64,000 nucleotides of DNA from Bartonella sp. B1099 (GCF_944801835.1 NZ_CALYLN010000001.1:404001-468000), one strand, 5' to 3'; shown: positions 1-9,167, counted from the stretch's first letter. Notes: generated by a model from the sequence alone, not told the origin. Numbers and translations: made by a program.

Positions 1-53
1 CCCCCTAGAAAGGCATTTCTGCATCATCAACAGACGCAGAACAAACAGAATTA

Positions 54-725
54 TCACTTTTTTTTAGTTTCTTTTTTTTCTGATAAAGAAACGCTAGCTT
101 TTGTTTTTGGAGCCCCTCCTTCAGGTACCCAATTAGCAACGCTTGAAACCTGTTCAATGAAATCCTTTGTTAATTCACCATTTTTCTTTACATATTTTTT
201 ACCATTCCCTTGCACCCATTGTGCAAGCGTTGCTTTAACACTTTTACCCAGTTCAGCCTCGCTCACTGCTTCCCATGCCGCCACAGCTGCAGCAAGCTTT
301 GGAGCATAACGTGGATGATTTGGATTTTGAAACGCATACTTTTGATCCTTAATGTCGCCAGAATCATCCTCAGGAAAGAAAAATGTAGGGCGCTGACCAC
401 GTGATAAAAGCCATTCTTTTAAATCTTCAACGAGAACATGTGAGGAAGATTCATTTATAAAACCTAGAATACTATTCTCAACCCATTCTATTATTAACCG
501 ACTGCTGTGTCCTGCTTGAACGATGGCATTATAAGCAATATGGAATACAACAGTACTCTCTCGAGATACGACATTGCCATCTTCGTAAATAACACTATCT
601 TCTGGGTAAGGTGTCTCGATAACTGTACATGTCATAGGATTCAAACCAGCTATTAAAAGCGCTGCCTGGAGTATTGTTAGTTTTTCAAGAAGCCGCCACA
701 ATTCCAAGCATTTATCAATTTCCAT
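54..725 (-). CDS. Hypothetical phage/plasmid-type protein, C-terminus possibly frameshifted
   Basis: A 223-residue protein of unknown function. The middle part carries a motif reading N-P-N-H-P-R-Y-A-P-K-L-A-A-A and the C-terminal part V-A-N-W-x-P-E-G-G-A-P-K-T, a pattern I associate with small hypothetical proteins of mobile elements; this is recollection, not a search. The start is supported by a purine-rich GGCGGGGA just before the ATG. The gene ends in a lysine-rich tail with two runs of eight adenines on the coding strand (positions 79-72 and 65-58). One base fewer in the last run would extend the protein to a tail ending D-D-A-E-M-P-F with a stop at 8-6, which resembles the acidic tip of single-stranded DNA-binding proteins. 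Function unknown. Confidence 0.6.
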   Translation of the reverse strand: MEIDKCLELWRLLEKLTILQAALLIAGLNPMTCTVIETPYPEDSVIYEDGNVVSRESTVVFHIAYNAIVQAGHSSRLIIEWVENSILGFINESSSHVLVEDLKEWLLSRGQRPTFFFPEDDSGDIKDQKYAFQNPNHPRYAPKLAAAVAAWEAVSEAELGKSVKATLAQWVQGNGKKYVKKNGELTKDFIEQVSSVANWVPEGGAPKTKASVSLSEKKETKKK

Positions 726-1725
726 ATATTTCCCCGCCTTTTTCTACAAAACTGAATGTTTTTTTCAAAACGCTAAGAACAATCTCCCTCAATACACAGA
801 GATTATGCACTCCCTCCCGAATTTATTACACTTTTAAGTGGTCCACAACATTTCCCTTCTCGTGATTCACAAGGAAATGATTTTGATTGATTCAATATAA
901 GAAGTTTTGAAGTGAGAGAATCCTACTGAATTTGGGGCTTTCATGCAAGATATAAGGCGCGTTGCAAGGCGATAAATGACCTTTCATAAAGCACCATTTT
1001 CATGCGTGATCAAACAAATACATCTCTTTCATTGATACACTCTAACCTTTAAAACAAGTTCCAATTACAGCACAAAAGATAATTTGTTAGACGCAAACAA
1101 GTCCACCTCAATGCTAATATCATAAGAGGGCTGGCTTACACTTAAAACGCGATGCGGAATGTAAAACGATCCAATAAAAATGCCGAGAATAAACGCTGCT
1201 AAAGACTGTCGCGAACATTGGGGACTAAGACAAGTGATGGCGCTGGCGTGCTCTTTTATGAAGCATAAAGATGAGAAGACTCAATAGATTTTTATTATTT
1301 CATAGGCATTTACTGCTTTATTCCCTTCAGCAGCGCTCTTACGAAAAGAGACTTAGAACCCTTGAGACAAGGTCTCTTTTAAAGAATGATCTCAAATTTC
1401 AAAAAGTTTTTTATCATTTTTTGAACGCACCAACTAAATGATAGCGCTGGCTTATTTTTTTCATACATTTCCGAGCATAAATCCATTGACTCTCGTACAA
1501 TAATTGGAATGCTCCATTGGAACACCCCTTTAGCAAAATAAAGCCTATTTTCTCTCAATTCCTTCACGGGGCTCCCCTCGCGAAACCCCTGGATAAATCT
1601 CCTTTATTGATTGGTCAGCTTTACTTTCATGGTGCCCGCACATTCTTTTTTTTCTCACTGCAACTTTTTTGCATTTTTTCAGTTTGTAATTTTTAGGTTG
1701 ACTTTCAGTTTATTTTTCTTCATCT
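726..1725. other. Intergenic region without a convincing gene
   Basis: About 1 kb with no ORF I can support. A 62-codon minus-strand ORF at 1379-1567 has no recognisable motif and is probably chance or a remnant. Positions about 866-950 carry a degenerate member of a dispersed repeat also seen near 33870 and 40300. Confidence 0.5.
866..950. repeat. Dispersed degenerate repeat, copy 1
   Basis: Shares an ATGATTTTGATTGATTCAA core and a following TTTGAAxTGAGA block with segments near 33873 and 40302. All three lie in non-coding DNA. Role unknown. Confidence 0.45.
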
Positions 1726-1742
1726 TTTAGAATTATTCTAAA
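1726..1742. promoter_or_regulatory. ICE-box (Irr-type operator) upstream of mbfA
   Basis: TTTAGAATTATTCTAAA is a perfect 7-3-7 inverted repeat ending 17 bases before the mbfA start codon. It matches the iron control element bound by Irr in Rhizobiales as I recall it, and mbfA genes are known Irr targets in that order. A TAGAAT (1728-1733) inside the palindrome could be the -10 box, so binding would block transcription. The repeat is seen directly; Irr binding is inferred. Confidence 0.75.
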
Positions 1743-1759
1743 GTGCAAAGGAACAGAGA

Positions 1760-2569
1760 ATGTTTAAATCGTTTTTTTCATTTGTACAGCGTAAAGCTCT
1801 GTTCTTTCGTTCGGCACAAAACATGCTCCTTCAAGCACTCAAAGTAAAAGAGCAACAAGCAGCGCTCTATTTAAAATATGCAAAAGCGCTAGAGTCTTAT
1901 TCCTCTAAAGAAGCGGCGGTTTTTACGGCGATGGGAATTCAAGAGCTTGAAAATTATAAGCAACTTTTGTGTCTTTCTTGCCATAATCGAGCGCACACGG
2001 CGGCTGGATTATGTGAACAAACTTCTTTTGTAAAAAGCAAGGGGAGCCAACCTTCTCGCCCAAAAACAGCAGCAAATCACACCATAAAAAAGCCCTCGAA
2101 AGCGGAAAAACAAACACTTTTGACATGGATTCAACCGGGTCTTGCCGGGTTAATGGATGGCTCTGTCTCCACCCTTGCCCCCATTTTTGCTGCCGCTTTT
2201 GCCACGGGAGAAACCCATCAAACTTTTTTGATCGGGCTTTCAGCTTCCATTGGAGCGGGACTTTCAATGGGTTTCACAGAAGCCGCCCATGATGATGGCA
2301 AATTATCAGGACGGGGTTCGCCCTTGAAAAGAGGTCTTGCCAGCGGCATTATGACCACATTGGGCGGGTTAGGTCATACGCTTCCCTATTTGATCAATTC
2401 TTTTTATGTCGCAACAGTGATTGCCTGTATCATTGTTTTTTTTGAACTCGGCGCCATCGTCTGGATCCAGAACAAATACATGTCAACCCCTTTTTGGCGC
2501 GCCTCTTTACAGGTCATCATTGGGGGGACTCTGGTTTTTGCCACAGGGATTCTTATCGGCAGTATTTAA
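1760..2569 (+). CDS. mbfA: MbfA-like iron exporter (VIT1 domain) with eroded ferritin-like domain
   Basis: 269 residues. The C-terminal half, from about residue 120, is a VIT1-type membrane domain with the very conserved start W-I-Q-P-G-L-A-G-L-M-D-G-S-V-S-T-L-A-P, then G-F-T-E-A-A-x-D-D-G-K-L-S-G-R-G-S-P-L-K-R-G, and several membrane segments. MbfA exports iron across the inner membrane and normally has a roughly 150-residue N-terminal ferritin-like domain with carboxylate and histidine ligands. Here that domain is about 60 residues shorter and the places where E-E-E-D type clusters are expected read K-E-Q-Q and Q-E-L-E-N-Y-K, so the di-iron site looks lost. An ICE palindrome directly upstream suggests Irr repression under iron limitation. 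The VIT half supports transport; the loss of iron sensing is inference. Confidence 0.8.
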   Translation: MFKSFFSFVQRKALFFRSAQNMLLQALKVKEQQAALYLKYAKALESYSSKEAAVFTAMGIQELENYKQLLCLSCHNRAHTAAGLCEQTSFVKSKGSQPSRPKTAANHTIKKPSKAEKQTLLTWIQPGLAGLMDGSVSTLAPIFAAAFATGETHQTFLIGLSASIGAGLSMGFTEAAHDDGKLSGRGSPLKRGLASGIMTTLGGLGHTLPYLINSFYVATVIACIIVFFELGAIVWIQNKYMSTPFWRASLQVIIGGTLVFATGILIGSI

Positions 2570-2854
2570 AAAAAACGCGCACCCCTTATCCTTTCGATCT
2601 CGAATATAATTTCGCTCTCGCATAGAGAGTTCCTTTTTAACGAAACATCAAATCATCGTTGGCAATCCCCTTATTAAAAAGATTCTTATGGTGCTTTGGG
2701 ATGTGTATACTTTGGCGTATTCTGGATCAACAAGAGATCATAACCAAGCTCTGGGGACAACCTGCATCAAAAAACTTTTATCGGCTTGTTTTATGAATAT
2801 CTTTTGTTAAAGTACCTTTTTTTCTAGACCTCATATTTTGGAAATGCTTTGATC

Positions 2855-3394
2855 ATGCCGCACACTGAAACCAACACACCCCTCAACAAGCAAGAAAATT
2901 GTGTCTCTTCAAAATCTTCACACTCCGTGACTTTATCCGTCGAGATTCTTGCACACGGACAAGATTTAGAGCTTCCTCACTACGCAACAGCGGGTTCTGC
3001 GGGTCTTGATCTACGCGCCGCCCTTGGAAAAGAAGAAACGCTCGTCCTTTCACCAGGGCAGCGTGCTCTTATTCCAACGGGACTCATTTTTCATTTATCC
3101 CCAGGGTATGAAGCGCAAATACGCCCACGCTCTGGTCTAGCTTTAAAACACGGCATCACATGCCTTAACACTCCAGGGACGATTGATAGTGATTACCGTG
3201 GCGAAGTCAAAGTTTTGCTCATTAATTGTGGTCAGGAAGACTTTTCTATTGAACGAGGCATGCGCATTGCTCAAACAGTCATCGCCCCTGTCACCCAAGT
3301 TAATGTTTGTGCCATTGAACCAGCGCAAGAAGACAGCCAAAGCCATAACGGAAGCCGTGGAACAGGAGGTTTTGGTTCCACAGGGCATACTTAA
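2855..3394 (+). CDS. dut: dUTP diphosphatase
   Basis: 179 residues from the ATG; an in-frame TTG two codons earlier is less likely. Hydrolyses dUTP to dUMP and pyrophosphate, keeping uracil out of DNA and supplying dTMP synthesis. All five trimeric dUTPase motifs are present in order: [38 protein letters not shown], and the C-terminal [12 protein letters not shown] that closes over the nucleotide. An N-terminal extension of about 25 residues is not typical and may be untranslated. A decayed partial copy follows about 230 bases downstream. Confidence 0.95.
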   Translation: MPHTETNTPLNKQENCVSSKSSHSVTLSVEILAHGQDLELPHYATAGSAGLDLRAALGKEETLVLSPGQRALIPTGLIFHLSPGYEAQIRPRSGLALKHGITCLNTPGTIDSDYRGEVKVLLINCGQEDFSIERGMRIAQTVIAPVTQVNVCAIEPAQEDSQSHNGSRGTGGFGSTGHT

Positions 3395-3619
3395 AGCAGC
3401 TTAAAGCAACACAAAACGCATTCCAAAGGTTTTTTCACTTCCCAATCCCTTGATTTTTTTGCAAGCACTATTGGGATTTGAACTCCTTTTCCTTGGATTT
3501 TACAAGCTCTTGATTTTTGAGATTCCTTGAGCTTTTAAAGCAAAGCAGCGTCCATTTATGCCCAAGGCTTTTACCTTTTAATCAAACGCACAAAGCCCTG
3601 CATCCTTTCTCCTCCCACG

Positions 3620-3945
3620 TCCCTTCTCAACATTCACGACCCCCGTGACGTTATCAATTCAGAAAATCTTGTGTTTGAAAACAATAAAAATTTCTCACTA
3701 CGCGACAGCGGGTTCTACTGGTCTTAATAATTGATATGCAACCCTTGAAGAAGCAAAAACCTTTGCACGTAAGATATGCCCTTCTTCCTTGACGTCTTTC
3801 CTTGATCACTTAGGGCTTTTAAAGCACGCATCCTCCTCCACGCGTCTCATTTAAAAGCACAAGCCTCCACATGCCCGCACATCCCTCACATGCCTTAACA
3901 CCCCAAGGACGATTGCGTGTGATGATCCAAGAAGACAGCTCCTCT
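3620..3945 (+). pseudogene. Decayed partial copy of dut
   Basis: Blocks of this segment match dut in order: a CCGTGACxTTATC stretch, then CACTACGCxACAGCGGGTTCT followed by GGTCTT (motif I region), then CACATGCCTTAACACxCCAxGG ACGATTG (motif III region), and finally CAAGAAGACAGC from the tail. Gaps and stops break the frame, and the segment is shorter than the dut portion it mirrors. It is non-functional as an enzyme. Seen directly by comparison within the window. Confidence 0.8.
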
Positions 3946-4244
3946 TGACTGGATTTAAGAAGAATTCCTTGTCTTGTAAAATAAGCGATTCAAATGCCAT
4001 AAGAATGTCTCATGACCAATGTGTTTTTTGCACCATCACACCCCAAGTCTCTTGTCCGTTAGCAGCAAGATTGAGAGCGTTTTGTAATCCGATCAGACAG
4101 ATTGACGCTATCCAACACATACATCTTTGGTTGCATCAATCGATGACACTGCCCCTCATCAATTTTACGCTATGCCTTTGATATGACTTTGATAAAGTTG
4201 CTTTGCTTCCTTCAACAAAGCTATTTTTTATCAGATATTTTTTA
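3946..4244 (-). pseudogene. Decayed partial copy of the exbD 3' end
   Basis: This segment mirrors the last part of exbD just to its right. Shared landmarks on the plus strand include GCAAGxTTGxGAGxxTTTTGxAATCCGA, AATCGATGACAxTGCC, ATCAATTT, CTTTGAT and TCAACAAAG, in the same order as 4411-4570. The frame is broken. It lies downstream of exbD in exbD's own orientation, the same arrangement as the dut copy. Confidence 0.75.
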
Positions 4245-4844
4245 TCACGGAGCAGAAGTTGTTCCAGAAATATGAGCGTTTTCCACAGTGCTGGTTGTTT
4301 CCACCTTCCCATGACCCACCATGTTAGCGCCCGCTTTCTCGCTAGCATCGTCTGTCACAACAAGTCCCTTTGTTCCATCTGCTGTTTTATGATTGCCCCC
4401 ATCTCTTGCGGCAAGGTTGGGAGAATTTTGCAATCCGACAAGACCGATTTTTCCATATCCAGCCATGCGTATTTGGTTTAATAAATCGATGACAATGCCA
4501 TAATCAATTTCACTATCGGCTTTGATTAAGATTTTTGTCTCTAAATTTTGCTTAGTTTCCCTCAACAAAGTTTCCCTCAAGGCTGCTTGTTCTATAAGAT
4601 AATCGCCAATGTAAAGAGAATGATCTTTTTGCAAAGTGACATAAAGGGGCTCATCAGGTTGAACCACTGAAGGCGCTTGAGTGATCGAAGGAAGCTGAAC
4701 AGGAATGACAGATGTTGCCAAGGGAGCAGCAACCATAAAAACAATCAGCAAGACCAACACAACATCAATAAAAGGGGTCACATTGATTTCACTGTGCAAC
4801 CCACTTTCATCGAGATCAAAATCATCATTAAAGCTTGCTTTCAT
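4245..4844 (-). CDS. exbD: ExbD/TolR-family biopolymer transport protein
   Basis: 199 residues. The N-terminus has the family signature S-E-I-N-V-T-P-F-I-D-V-V-L-V-L-L-I-V-F-M (residues about 18-37), a single membrane anchor whose aspartate takes part in proton flow, followed by a periplasmic domain. It overlaps the upstream exbB by four bases, so the two are co-translated. Together with ExbB it would energise a TonB-like partner for outer-membrane iron or haem uptake; a separate tolQR pair exists near 38 kb, so this pair is the likely Exb set. The last 60 residues or so, after the periplasmic domain, are low-complexity and not typical. Confidence 0.88.
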   Translation of the reverse strand: MKASFNDDFDLDESGLHSEINVTPFIDVVLVLLIVFMVAAPLATSVIPVQLPSITQAPSVVQPDEPLYVTLQKDHSLYIGDYLIEQAALRETLLRETKQNLETKILIKADSEIDYGIVIDLLNQIRMAGYGKIGLVGLQNSPNLAARDGGNHKTADGTKGLVVTDDASEKAGANMVGHGKVETTSTVENAHISGTTSAP

Positions 4845-5749
4845 TTTTTATGACTTTTCTGTTGTCTTTGTCGATCAAGTTCACGACTCAAGAGCCTTTC
4901 AAGAGCAGCCGCGATATCACCTAAATCACTGCGATACCCATTCAAAGCACGCATAAGGCTATTATACATAACAACGGCGGGGATCGCTACAAAAAGCCCA
5001 ATCGCCGTTGCAAATAAGGCTTCAGCAATTCCAGGAGCAACCACATCAAGCCGCGTTGTTTGCGATTGCGCAATCCCAATAAAAGAATTCATAATTCCCC
5101 AAACTGTTGCAAAAAGCCCCACAAAGGGCGCAATGGCGCCAATGGTTGCAAGAACAGCACTTCCACAGGCAACACGTCGTGTCGCAGCCAGCAAGCAGCG
5201 TGACAAAAGCGAATGAACCCTTTCCTTTAAACCTTCATGGACATCGCGGACATAAACATCGCGAGAAACATCTCCATATTGCTTATTTTCCTCATAAAAG
5301 AGAATATCTTCAAGCGTTTGTGCACTTTTTCTTGGATTGGTTTTCTCACCCGAACTTTCGCTTGTTCCTTCAGGAGCCACAAAATGAACCTCTTGCGTCG
5401 AAAGATAGACCTCTTTAAGGACTTCTTTGAGAAAAAACACCCCAGCCCCTTTGCTTTCTTTCAAGCTCGCAGCCAAACGCGTAAGAGTCTGAGCGTTCAG
5501 AACCAATCGGAGTTCATGACGCACGCGTCGTTTTGCCAAAGTGATCTCAATAATTTTCACAAAAGCAATTGTCCAAGATATCAAAGAAGCAAGCAACAAA
5601 AGAACGATAACAGCTTTCACCACCCAATCAGCAGCCATAAACATAGAAAAAGGCGAAAAATCATGCATTGCCAATCCAGCAGAACTCTTCTCTAAAGGGA
5701 CTGTTTCAGATTCCATTTCTGTCTCACACTCTCGTGGTCTTATCTTCAA
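4841..5749 (-). CDS. exbB: ExbB/TolQ-family proton channel subunit
   Basis: 302 residues with three membrane segments. The C-terminal MotA/ExbB domain reads A-P-F-V-G-L-F-A-T-V-W-G-I-M-N-S-F, then V-A-P-G-I-A-E-A-L-F-A-T-A-I-G-L-F-V-A-I-P-A-V, which is diagnostic. A hydrophilic insert between the first and second membrane segments is longer than in the TolQ encoded at 38034-38777. The stop overlaps exbD's start. The first codon is uncertain: an ATG 10-11 codons further in would also work. No tonB gene is adjacent in the window. Confidence 0.88.
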   Translation of the reverse strand: MKIRPRECETEMESETVPLEKSSAGLAMHDFSPFSMFMAADWVVKAVIVLLLLASLISWTIAFVKIIEITLAKRRVRHELRLVLNAQTLTRLAASLKESKGAGVFFLKEVLKEVYLSTQEVHFVAPEGTSESSGEKTNPRKSAQTLEDILFYEENKQYGDVSRDVYVRDVHEGLKERVHSLLSRCLLAATRRVACGSAVLATIGAIAPFVGLFATVWGIMNSFIGIAQSQTTRLDVVAPGIAEALFATAIGLFVAIPAVVMYNSLMRALNGYRSDLGDIAAALERLLSRELDRQRQQKSHKK

Positions 5750-5829
5750 TTATACGCTGAATCGCCATTCTGCAGAGCCCCCCCTATTCCACAATGCCAC
5801 TTCAACGTCACTTCCACCTTCCTCTTAAG

Positions 5830-6416
5830 AAAGAAAACTTGATAAATCAAGTATAGTTTTATTCCCTAAACGCTCTCTCTTATTCTAAAGAAATCATTCA
5901 AGAAATTTTTTATAACCCTTCAAAAGTTTACCTTACTTAAGTTACTTTACTGTGTAAATTTGGCAAAATGATAGACTTATCAGAAATCTCCCATACAATA
6001 TTTCAATTAGTAAAAATAATGCATCATCTTATCTACTTACAACATATTGATTTATAAGAATAATTTATCATCATTACGGTTGAGTAAGCCCCTCATATTG
6101 CAAGCTTTTCTCATTTCAACCGCTCTTGAATAAAGAGAACAAAACATATGCAAGGGATAATTTATACGGGATAAACAACAAAGATTTTTCTCTTAAAGAA
6201 AAAGATCTTTAACCTTTTAAAAGAAACAGCCCCCCAAAAGCGAGAAAATGGTGCTGAATACCTTGAAAGGCATAAAACAATTTTAAAAATTGTACAAAAA
6301 GACAAGGAACTAAAAAACACTTTTAGCGTTATCCCAGCAGTAAAAATTTTCACTCCCATGCAAATGATTACGATGAACACAGCAAACACCACTATACAAG
6401 AGAGGGAAAGAACATC
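5830..6416. other. AT-rich intergenic region
   Basis: Nearly 600 bases between divergent transcription units with no supportable gene. It must hold the promoters for exbB (leftward) and for the DUF883-like gene (rightward), but I cannot pick boxes with confidence. Confidence 0.4.
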
Positions 6417-6755
6417 ATGAACAAGAACAAAACAACACAAAAAAATAAAACTGCAGCAGAAAAAGATCTACAAAACGAGCTCCAGGGACAGTTAGAAACG
6501 TTACGTCATGAAATTTCAGGGATGACCTCCACACTGACAGATCTTGGTGCTAAAAAATTCAATGCGGCCAAAGACAAAGCGGAAAAACTGTACCACTCAG
6601 CAAAAGAAAGTAGTGAAGACATCATGTCTCAAGCAAAAGACAAAATCAGTGATCTTGAGCAAACTATGAATCAATGCGTTCGTAAAAATCCTGGCAAAAG
6701 TGTTTTGTTTGCAGCAGGGGTTGGTTTTATTCTTTCTCAGTTACTGCGTCGTTAA
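6417..6755 (+). CDS. DUF883/ElaB-YqjD-like membrane-anchored protein
   Basis: 112 residues. A charged amphipathic, probably coiled-coil region (about residues 15-85, with K-D-K-A-E-K and S-Q-A-K-D-K-I-S-D-L-E-Q) is followed by a C-terminal membrane segment N-P-G-K-S-V-L-F-A-A-G-V-G-F-I-L-S and a terminal Arg-Arg. This is the layout of the ElaB/YqjD family, small stress-related inner-membrane proteins reported to contact ribosomes in E. coli. It lies three bases upstream of the next gene, as yqjD and yqjE do, which supports the call. Confidence 0.75.
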   Translation: MNKNKTTQKNKTAAEKDLQNELQGQLETLRHEISGMTSTLTDLGAKKFNAAKDKAEKLYHSAKESSEDIMSQAKDKISDLEQTMNQCVRKNPGKSVLFAAGVGFILSQLLRR

Positions 6756-6758
6756 GCA

Positions 6759-7211
6759 ATGCATAAGTTTATCACTCCTCTTTTAAACCATCTTGTCGGT
6801 GGAGGGCTAAAAAGCACTGTCAAGCAAGTGCGCCTTCAAGCAATTTGCTGTGGGTTTATTGGCATTTCATTATTCATGGCTTTGCTTTTTTTATGTATGA
6901 TTGGTTTTCTTGGGTTATGTACTGTTATGAAGCCACTTTTTGCCGCCAGTATCATGTTTTTAATTTGGCTTTTTCTTGCCGGCTTAGCACTTATGATCAA
7001 CAGGGTTCTGAAGGTTTATCAACGCTATGACCAACAAAAAAAGACCGAAGAACAACGTCACAAACTGATGACAGATGCGACTATTTCCAGTCTTGCTGTT
7101 CTCAGTCAACATCTCCCTTTTGCCAAATTGGGTGTGCCCATTCTGGGACTAGCAACGTATTTTCTGTGGAAAAAAGATAAAAAAGACCGCCTTTTAGATG
7201 AAAATATGTAA
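6759..7211 (+). CDS. YqjE/phage-holin-III-like membrane protein
   Basis: 150 residues with two closely spaced membrane segments (about residues 28-50 and 54-78), the Actinobacteria/YqjE holin-superfamily pattern, and a third possible hydrophobic stretch near residue 120. It follows the DUF883-like gene by three bases and is followed by a strong terminator, so the two form a complete short operon. Function in the envelope stress response is inferred from YqjDE only. Confidence 0.6.
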   Translation: MHKFITPLLNHLVGGGLKSTVKQVRLQAICCGFIGISLFMALLFLCMIGFLGLCTVMKPLFAASIMFLIWLFLAGLALMINRVLKVYQRYDQQKKTEEQRHKLMTDATISSLAVLSQHLPFAKLGVPILGLATYFLWKKDKKDRLLDENM

Positions 7212-7233
7212 GACTGTGTTTCTATCCCCCCCC

Positions 7234-7271
7234 GGTGCTTTCTTTTACAATAAAAGAAAGCACCTTTTTCT
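7234..7271 (+). terminator. Rho-independent terminator after the yqjDE-like pair
   Basis: A perfect 13-bp stem, GGTGCTTTCTTTT paired with AAAAGAAAGCACC, with a five-base loop and followed by TTTTTC. It starts 22 bases after the stop codon of the YqjE-like gene. Confidence 0.85.
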
Positions 7272-7586
7272 TTCATATTTTTTTTAGCTTCTTCAAGCGC
7301 TTGAGAGGAAATCCCTCTCAGAATGCACACGCCATTTTTCACGAACATAGCAGTATGAGAGAATACTTCAGGTAAAAGATCTAAGCAATGCAGTGTTTTT
7401 TGAAGGTAAAGGGTTTTTAGTTTTGCTTTTGTCTATTTTTTCATAAGCCTTTTTTCCATGACGAGAGTTATCCATCAAGATCTATATCGCTTATGGTCAA
7501 CTTTAAAGCTATTAAGGCTCATTGTGGCATATTGTCTTTAATTGTAAACAGCACTGAAGAGGACGCTTGATCAATTATGGTCAAAA

Positions 7587-8318
7587 TCAATTGTGGTCAA
7601 TGGGATTATAGCTTCCATGCTCTCTTCGCCAATCTTCTGGTTGTTGAAACTGGCTTGACCACAAACCATTTTTTTCTTTTTGAGCGGTCAATTGTAAATT
7701 TTTATAGTCTGCGGGGGATGGGAAGTTATGCTGATCTTTTGTCAACACCATCAATCCTTCTGCAAGGCCTAAGCGTGCAAGATCCATGCCATCCACAAAA
7801 CATTGAGCATAATGAATTTGTTTAATGACACGGGTTTGCCGACAGGTAACATTTTTATCGATTGTTTTTGAGACCAGCCACGCCGTGACAAAAGCCCCAC
7901 AGGGCCACTTAACACCATTGCGTGAGGCGAATTGCCGCACTTCGCAGGTTTCCACACCATAGAGGCGGATATTGCGCATGATTCTTTTTCTCCATCCATC
8001 ATCTGTTGGTGTGATCATTTTAAAGGTCACACCACTTGTGACCTGAATCGCACCAGAATAGACGGGAACATTTTCTTCATAAAATTGTCTTGATAACGAT
8101 TCTAACGGGGAAGACACATCTTGTCCTTGCGCATAATCATGCCTTTTTAAATCTGTTTCTTGAAACTGTTTTTCCACTGTCTTCTGTATCTTTTGTACAA
8201 CAGGGCTTTGCATAAAATCTTCAAAATATTTACGAAAATAAAAAACAGCTGAAAAAATAAAAAAAATAAAAATCAGATATTTAAATGCTGATCGAGAAGT
8301 TTTTTTTAAAAATATCAT
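7587..8318 (-). CDS. SNase-like (thermonuclease-family) membrane-anchored protein
   Basis: 243 residues. A signal anchor occupies residues about 12-28. The C-terminal half reads as a staphylococcal-nuclease fold: R-L-Y-G-V-E-T-C-E-V-R-Q-F-A corresponds to the family's R-L-x-G-I-D-x-P-E block, C-G-x-F-V-T-A-W-L to the following helix, and D-L-A-R-L-G-L-A-E-G to the conserved L-V-x-x-G-L-A segment; it ends with N-G-L-W, also common in this family. The expected D-A-P-E acidic cluster is altered to E-T-C-E, so activity is uncertain. It is transcribed away from the T4SS operon and shares the AT-rich 8319-8464 gap with it. Confidence 0.7.
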   Translation of the reverse strand: MIFLKKTSRSAFKYLIFIFFIFSAVFYFRKYFEDFMQSPVVQKIQKTVEKQFQETDLKRHDYAQGQDVSSPLESLSRQFYEENVPVYSGAIQVTSGVTFKMITPTDDGWRKRIMRNIRLYGVETCEVRQFASRNGVKWPCGAFVTAWLVSKTIDKNVTCRQTRVIKQIHYAQCFVDGMDLARLGLAEGLMVLTKDQHNFPSPADYKNLQLTAQKEKNGLWSSQFQQPEDWRREHGSYNPIDHN

Positions 8319-8464
8319 TTTGTATATTATAAAGAATTTTGTTTATTGTACTATAAAAAATAAAATACTATAAATGAAACAGTAGAATTTTTTATTTTCT
8401 TACGTTATACATTACAGTAAATTAATGTTAAGCAATTTTTAATTTAATACGCGGGGACATTTTT

Positions 8465-8812
8465 ATGCCTAAAATAAATAATCACTTTACGACTAGCCGT
8501 ACTTTATCAAAATTCGCCTTTTCAAACACTCAAAAGAAATGGCTAACCACAGTCTTGATGCTTTTTATTGCTTTCCTTGCACTCAGTGATCCAGCATTTG
8601 CAGAAGGCTTCGGAAAAGTTGAAGGTGCACTTCAAAAAATAGTTGACACTTTAAACGGATCTATTGCCACATCAATTGCCACCATTGCGGTTGCTGGTAT
8701 CGGGCTTGCCTGGATTGCTGGTTATGTTGAAATGCGTAAGGCATTTTTTGTTTGTGTTGGCATTGGCATAATCTTTGGCGCAGCGCAAATCGTATCAATG
8801 CTTAAAGCTTAA
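8465..8812 (+). CDS. virB2: VirB2-type T4SS pilin
   Basis: 115 residues. A long signal peptide ends around A-F-A-E (about residue 47), leaving a mature pilin of about 70 residues with two hydrophobic helices (S-I-A-T-I-A-V-A-G-I-G-L-A-W-I-A-G-Y and the stretch near the C-terminus). This is the VirB2/TrbC layout and it heads a virB3-virB11 series in canonical order. The promoter presumably lies in the AT-rich 8319-8464 gap; a GGGGA sits before the ATG. Confidence 0.85.
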   Translation: MPKINNHFTTSRTLSKFAFSNTQKKWLTTVLMLFIAFLALSDPAFAEGFGKVEGALQKIVDTLNGSIATSIATIAVAGIGLAWIAGYVEMRKAFFVCVGIGIIFGAAQIVSMLKA

Positions 8813-8840
8813 TTAACGTGCTCTAGCATTTTCAAAAATC

Positions 8841-9167
8841 ATGAAAGAGCATGAGAAGCTAACGGAGGATACGTTATTTCTTGCTTGCACGCGCCCTGCA
8901 ATGATTGCAGGCGTGACGGTGGAAGCTATGGGATTAAATGGGATAGGATCGATGATATTGTTTATTATGGCAGGCAATATTTTTCTTTTAACCATTGGTG
9001 TTGCCATCCATTTCATATTCAAAGAAATTCTCAAACATGACCATAACAAATTTCGTATTCTTCTGACATGGCAAAAGACAACTATTTTTGCCAGAAATTC
9101 TAGTCTATGGGGTGGAGGAAGTATTTCTCCATTACGATTAATTCGTAATTATGAGGAATTAAAATGA
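8841..9167 (+). CDS. virB3: VirB3-type T4SS inner-membrane protein
   Basis: 108 residues with the VirB3 opening L-F-L-A-C-T-R-P-A-M-I-A-G-V near the N-terminus and a hydrophobic segment at about residues 35-60. It overlaps the start of virB4 by four bases. VirB3 is a small inner-membrane subunit that works with the VirB4 ATPase during assembly. Confidence 0.85.
   Translation: MKEHEKLTEDTLFLACTRPAMIAGVTVEAMGLNGIGSMILFIMAGNIFLLTIGVAIHFIFKEILKHDHNKFRILLTWQKTTIFARNSSLWGGGSISPLRLIRNYEELK

Noticed and set aside
1379-1567. 62-codon minus-strand ORF
   Set aside because: No recognisable motif, weak initiation context, and no neighbour support.
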